Source: Chloroflexota bacterium (GTDB lineage: Bacteria > Chloroflexota > Dehalococcoidia > Lucifugimonadales > UBA3495). Taken from it: 62,176 nucleotides of DNA. Position 1 is the stretch's first letter, and every line of letters starts with the position of its first letter. The translations under genes and the position numbers were made by a program. This document shows positions 58,767 to 62,176 of this stretch, one piece after another. The stretch lies in the NCBI GenBank assembly GCA_028873965.1, contig JAPPMU010000017.1, positions 1 through 62,176 on the forward strand, written 5' to 3'. The notes beneath the pieces were generated by a model. That model was not told where the DNA came from and did not search any database. It saw only the letters and a program-made list of their open reading frames with translations.

Positions 58767-59639
58767 CTACTTGTGCCCCACCTGCCCGTTGTACCAGTCC
58801 AGGATGCCGCTGCCGGTCCAGAAGGACACGCCCTCCAGCTGGGTGACGTATTCCAGCAGCCGGTGGAAATGCCCGATGCGGTGGGCCGCCCCGGTGATGT
58901 ATGGGTGCATGGATATGGCCATGACCCTTGCGCTGTCCTCGCCCTCGGCCAGCATGATCTCCAGCGAGTCCTTGGCACGCCGGAACAGCTCCGGCGCCGA
59001 GTGGTGCTGCACCAGGTAGATCGGGATGTCGTTCAGCTCGACGGTGTAGGGGAGCGCCACCAGCCGCCCCGAGTTGACCTTCATCTCGTAGGGTTGGTCG
59101 TCATTCACCCAATCGGCCACGTACTCGAACCCCTCCTCGGCCAGGATGTCCGGCGTGTGGTAGGTCTCCGCCAGGCCGGGGCCCATCCAGCCCCGGGGCG
59201 CTTTCCCGCTGAACTCGCGGATCACCTCGATGGTCTTGCGGATGGTGGCGCGCTCGTCCGGCTCCTTGTGCAACACCTGCTGGATGTAGCCGTGGCCCAG
59301 CAGCTCCCAGTCGAGATCCAGGCAGGACCGGACCATCTCGGGGTAGGCCTCGCACACCGCCGCGTTCAGGCTGATGGTGCAGGGCAGGTTGTGCGCTGCC
59401 AGCGCCCGTTGCATCCGCCAGAAGCCCACGCGCATCCCGTAGTCGTACCAGGAGTAGTTGGGGACGTCGGGCGACACGGCCGCGCCCTGGGGCGATGGCA
59501 GCACCGTCCGCGCCATGGGCTGGTCGATGTCCCACTCCTCCACGTTGATGATGAACCAGACGGCAACCTTCGCCCCGTCGGGCAGGGTCAGCTTCGGCCG
59601 GTCGAAAATGGGCGAGAACTCGGCGCGGGGGTTGGGCAT
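58767..59639 (-). CDS. Polysaccharide deacetylase / PuuE-like family protein
   Basis: This 290-residue protein has a NodB-like TIM-barrel fold related to PuuE-type allantoinases and chitin deacetylases. 'VPNYSWYDYGMRVGFWRM' is the typical PuuE-like N-terminal motif, followed by 'ELLGHGYIQQVLHKEPDE', 'GWMGPGLAETYHTPDILAEEG' and 'ISMHPYITGAAHRIGHF'. The metal-binding His residues of the fold are partly visible. If it acts as an allantoinase-like enzyme, it would fit with urea metabolism at the other end of the window, but no other purine-degradation genes are present. A deacetylase role is equally possible. Confidence 0.85.
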   Translation of the reverse strand: MPNPRAEFSPIFDRPKLTLPDGAKVAVWFIINVEEWDIDQPMARTVLPSPQGAAVSPDVPNYSWYDYGMRVGFWRMQRALAAHNLPCTISLNAAVCEAYPEMVRSCLDLDWELLGHGYIQQVLHKEPDERATIRKTIEVIREFSGKAPRGWMGPGLAETYHTPDILAEEGFEYVADWVNDDQPYEMKVNSGRLVALPYTVELNDIPIYLVQHHSAPELFRRAKDSLEIMLAEGEDSARVMAISMHPYITGAAHRIGHFHRLLEYVTQLEGVSFWTGSGILDWYNGQVGHK

Positions 59640-59687
59640 GGGGAGGGCCTCCGGGGATAAGCATCGGTCTGGGCACTTGGTCGGGCG

Positions 59688-60287
59688 TTACAGGGTGCGG
59701 AGGTATGTCAGCAGTTGATCGGCGTGGGGACAGGCGGCGGCGACGGTTTGAGGGTCGAGTTCGCTGAGCAGCTCAAAGGAAACGCGACCTTTGCGATACG
59801 GCTTCTGACAGGTGCGCGTGGACTGCGCTAGTACGTTCATTACCGTATCGCTAGGCACGTCCTCCAAGTTTGGCCATTCTCTGAAGCGGTTTTCGTTGAG
59901 AGACGGGCCGAAGAAGCGGCGCAGCGCGTCACGGTCAGCGAGAAACCACGTCTCCATGACTTGTACCATAAGATGGGCGCTGTCGTCGTCAGCGCCCGGT
60001 AGCTGGTCCCAATTGTCCTGGTTTCGCAAATGCTGCCATGCAGTATTGCCCGCAGTAACCGGCCCCTCACTGTCAACCAGCAAAATAATCACTTCATCAG
60101 GTCGCTGATTTTGCAAGGCCGTGTTGAACTTGTCGAAGGTCTGCTCCCGTCCGCCGCCAGGTATCACTTGGGGCATTTGACCTTGCAGTCCGGCTCTGCG
60201 CAGGAAACTGCCCCACCCCTGGCGGAATATTTCGTGATTTGAACGTCCTTCGCCACCACCTTCCACGTACAGTTTCACTCTCACCAT
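59688..60287 (-). CDS. DUF4276/TOPRIM-like protein, partner of an AAA ATPase
   Basis: This 199-residue protein is a DUF4276-like TOPRIM-fold candidate. The first strand and acidic residue are in 'KLYVEGGGEGRSNHEIF' (Glu), the second motif in 'ILLVDSEGPV' (D-x-E), and the conserved 'LMVQVMETWFLADRDAL' follows. Its ATG at 60287 overlaps the stop of the AAA gene by seven bases, the same arrangement and overlap as at 40860-40866. The proteins are only distantly related to that first pair. It probably forms a nuclease-type effector with the ATPase. Confidence 0.78.
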   Translation of the reverse strand: MVRVKLYVEGGGEGRSNHEIFRQGWGSFLRRAGLQGQMPQVIPGGGREQTFDKFNTALQNQRPDEVIILLVDSEGPVTAGNTAWQHLRNQDNWDQLPGADDDSAHLMVQVMETWFLADRDALRRFFGPSLNENRFREWPNLEDVPSDTVMNVLAQSTRTCQKPYRKGRVSFELLSELDPQTVAAACPHADQLLTYLRTL

Positions 60288-61540
60288 CGGTTGCCTCGGA
60301 TTTCGCCGGTACTCCAGAGATAACCCAGACTGTACTTGTCCAACCAAACGGATAAGTACTCAGGGTCGAGACGCTCAAACCGGGATTCTCCATCGTGCTT
60401 TTCGCAAACCACCACGCTGGATACGTGGTCCTCGAGGGCGTTGATTAGCACTCGCGAATGCGTAGTCACCACCAGTTGCGCCCGCTCCGATGCCTGGATA
60501 AGCATCTCCCCGATGCCCAGGACGACGTCCGGGTGTAGACCTAGCTCCGGCTCTTCGATCACCACCAGCGGCGGCGGGTTCGGATCCAGCAGGATGGCCG
60601 CCAGAGCCATGTAGCGCAACGTTCCGTCGGACAGCCGCGATGCCGGGATGTATCGTTCACCTCTGCCCCGTTCGACCAAAAAAAGCTCAGCTCGTCCACC
60701 GCCGACTTCGACGTGAAAATTGTCGATGCCGTCATAGAGTTGCTGCAACGACTTGACGAACTTCTGTCGACTGTCGCCCCGCAGTTTTGACAACACCAGT
60801 GGCAGGTTCTCCCCGCGTTCCGTCAAGAATGTGCTCGGTTCGTCCGCGCGGGGCGAGTGACGTAATCCTGCGTCCGGTCCAAACTCCCAGTTTCGGTACA
60901 GGCGGATTTGGCGATATCGGTCCTGTAGCCAACCAAGTTCGGGGTATAGGTCGGGGTCTTCCCTTTGCGACAGGATGGACGCATCAGGAATTAACCGACT
61001 ACGGGCGATTCTCCTTTCGCTACGAGGGTAACCAGGTTCATCACCCGTTTCACTAATTACTGTGCTACTCCCCACAACATAGTAGTAAAAGGCAGGTTCG
61101 GTCTCCCCAGCATTGGGCTGTTGATCTTCAACAGTTTCTCCCATGACCTCGAAACGTTCACCCCGCCGCGCGATTCTCAATACGTGCCGCAATGGCATCT
61201 TGCCATTCGGATAGTTGACCACTGCATCAACGCCCGCCAGTCCCGGCGCGTCGTCCCCTTTCCACAGCCATTCCGAAATGCCGCCCATGCGCCGCACTGG
61301 GGCTGACAGGTCCCGCGGAGCGGCCTGCAGCAGTGCCAGTGCTTCGATGAAATTGGACTTGCCCGATCCGTTCGGCCCAATTAGCACGTTCAGCGGCTCC
61401 ATCGGCAGGTCGATCCCCTGCGGGCCGAAGGACAGCATCCCGCTGATTTTCAGCCGGCGGATGAGCATATTGCCGGAATCGGGAGTACGTGGCCGGGCCG
61501 GTTCTTCCCGTGCTCCGACGGCGGGATCAATGGAGGTCAT
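60281..61540 (-). CDS. OLD/AbiL-like AAA ATPase (SMC-type)
   Basis: This 419-residue ATPase has a RecF/OLD-type N-terminus ('MLIRRLKISGMLSFGPQGID'), Walker A 'GPNGSGKS' (residues 55-62), a signature region 'SRLSDGTLRYMALAAILL', Walker B 'LVVIEEPELGLHP' and 'QLVVTTHSRVLINALEDH'. All ATPase residues are present. The ATG at 61540 has a weak ribosome site, and an internal ATG at 61468 would remove a 24-residue disordered leader. It is coupled to the TOPRIM-like gene by a seven-base overlap. Confidence 0.85.
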   Translation of the reverse strand: MTSIDPAVGAREEPARPRTPDSGNMLIRRLKISGMLSFGPQGIDLPMEPLNVLIGPNGSGKSNFIEALALLQAAPRDLSAPVRRMGGISEWLWKGDDAPGLAGVDAVVNYPNGKMPLRHVLRIARRGERFEVMGETVEDQQPNAGETEPAFYYYVVGSSTVISETGDEPGYPRSERRIARSRLIPDASILSQREDPDLYPELGWLQDRYRQIRLYRNWEFGPDAGLRHSPRADEPSTFLTERGENLPLVLSKLRGDSRQKFVKSLQQLYDGIDNFHVEVGGGRAELFLVERGRGERYIPASRLSDGTLRYMALAAILLDPNPPPLVVIEEPELGLHPDVVLGIGEMLIQASERAQLVVTTHSRVLINALEDHVSSVVVCEKHDGESRFERLDPEYLSVWLDKYSLGYLWSTGEIRGNRW

Positions 61541-61583
61541 GGCCCGGCCTCCCGGATGGGCGGTTGCACAGACGGAACGCGCC

Positions 61584-62003
61584 TTACAGGCCCAGCGCCT
61601 GCGCTCCCAGCCGGGCCAGGTCCTCGTCCTCCTGGGCCGACAGGCCGCTGACGCCGATGGCGCCCAGCACCAGGTCGGTCTCCAGATCACGCACGACGAC
61701 GGCGCCCTGCACGGCCACCAGCTGGGAGTCGCCGAAGTCGGCGATGTTGCGGCCCTCGTTCTTCAGGCGCTCGGCGTAGGCGTTGGAGTCGGAGCCGGAC
61801 ATGGCGGAGGTGTAGGCCTTGCTGACGGCCATGCGCTGGGGCAGGGCGCGGCAGTTGTCCATCCGGGCGTAGCTGAGCAGCTTGGCGTCGGCATCGACGA
61901 TGGCGATGGCCAAGGGGCGGTCGGGTTCCTGCTCGGCCTGGTCCAGCATGGCGTTCATGGCGGAGCGGACCTGGCTCAGGCTCAGGGTGGGGCGATTGTA
62001 CAT
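61584..62003 (-). CDS. GlcG/HbpS-like (DUF336) protein
   Basis: This 139-residue protein is a paralogue of the protein at 13268. Shared features are 'LAIAIVDADAKLLSYARMD', 'AVSKAYTSAMSGSDSNAY' and 'GAIGVSGLSAQEDEDLARLG'. The ATG at 62003 is preceded on its strand by GGAGG. It lies 44 bases upstream of the AAA ATPase gene on the same strand. Its function is not known; haem or small-ligand binding is possible by family. Confidence 0.83.
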   Translation of the reverse strand: MYNRPTLSLSQVRSAMNAMLDQAEQEPDRPLAIAIVDADAKLLSYARMDNCRALPQRMAVSKAYTSAMSGSDSNAYAERLKNEGRNIADFGDSQLVAVQGAVVVRDLETDLVLGAIGVSGLSAQEDEDLARLGAQALGL

Positions 62004-62120
62004 GGGAGGCCTCCGTGGGATGCGACGGCGGGGAAGAATCGATCAACGCCGGCATTCTACACGGGGGCCTACGGGGGCGGCAACGACGGACGTGGATGCG
62101 CAACTGTTCAGGGTTGCGGG

Positions 62121-62176
62121 CAAATGTCATAGGACTTACGCAGTTGGGAGACTTTACACCCGTCATTCCCGCGAAA
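62121..62176. repeat. Family A repeat cut by the window edge (copy A5)
   Basis: The last bases contain ATGTCATAGGACTTACGCAG followed by ACACCCGTCATTCCCGCGAAA, running off the end of the window. The same CATAGGACTTACG plus ACACCCGTCA layout is seen at 5-40. The element's right arm would lie outside the window. Confidence 0.8.

Noticed and set aside
58767..59639. Allantoinase feeding urea into the urease operon
   Set aside because: The protein is PuuE-like, but it lies nearly 50 kb from the urease genes and no other purine-degradation gene is present, so I do not claim a pathway link.

Overview
The window is 62 kb of high-GC bacterial chromosome. It suggests an uncultivated marine or sponge-associated Chloroflexota (SAR202/Dehalococcoidia-like). 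The grounds are a MoxR-DUF58-transglutaminase cluster, a SCO1664/DUF3090 pair, paired luciferase-like flavin oxidoreductases (LLM) with acyl-CoA dehydrogenases, and many short dispersed palindromic repeats. No rRNA or tRNA gene and no 16S marker was seen, so the taxonomy is an inference from gene content. Both window edges fall in the same repeat family, as expected for a metagenome contig broken at repeats.

Layout. 0.2-10.1 kb (+): a urea-nitrogen block, urtBCDE (import), a glutamine synthetase, ureABC (urease), then ureF-ureG-ureD (maturation). urtA and ureE are not present. 10.2-11.9 kb (-): a STAS regulator and an aldo/keto reductase. 12.1-16.5 kb (+): small accessory modules: a membrane protein with a PD-(D/E)XK nuclease-like partner, a degenerate MNT with a HEPN protein, and a Gly-rich peptide with an XRE-NYN protein, mixed with a GlcG-like protein and an alpha/beta hydrolase. 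16.6-21.6 kb (-): two acyl-CoA dehydrogenases, a YHS protein and an LLM oxidoreductase, with two PaREP1-family genes between the dehydrogenases. 21.7-25 kb (+): a second accessory patch: Uma2, a truncated HsdS, a small membrane protein, an antitoxin relic, and an Abi_2/AbiF gene preceded by a promoter and a short terminator-ended RNA. 25.2-31.7 kb: the moxR-DUF58-transglutaminase cluster, invaded by a duplicated hicBA locus and by an AT-rich two-gene module on the opposite strand. 31.9-42 kb: a DNA alkyl-transferase, a Phd/PIN pair, an IS110 relic, a ModC-like ATPase, a HAD hydrolase, a GIY-YIG protein, SCO1664/DUF3090, a second LLM enzyme and an AAA-ATPase/TOPRIM-like pair. 42-50 kb (+): a methyltransferase, a GAF histidine kinase with two receivers, two poorly characterised proteins and a one-chain MNT-HEPN fusion. 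50-55 kb (+): Fe-S genes (A-type carrier and YgfZ-like), a VapBC pair, a serine hydrolase and Uma2. 55-62 kb (-): pyrE, nadD and obgE, a frameshifted PIN toxin with its antitoxin, a polysaccharide deacetylase, a second AAA-ATPase/TOPRIM-like pair and a second GlcG-like protein.

How it works together. The first 10 kb lets the cell import urea, hydrolyse it with nickel urease and capture the ammonia as glutamine. Much of the rest is ordinary housekeeping and catabolic genes into which toxin-antitoxin and defence-like modules have inserted. The HEPN fold appears in several unrelated contexts (AbiF, a DUF86-like protein, an MNT-HEPN fusion and probably PaREP1). The most interesting candidate is the AbiF gene with its upstream RNA at 23928-24950: AbiF-type RNA toxin-antitoxin systems have been proposed as ancestors of Cas13.
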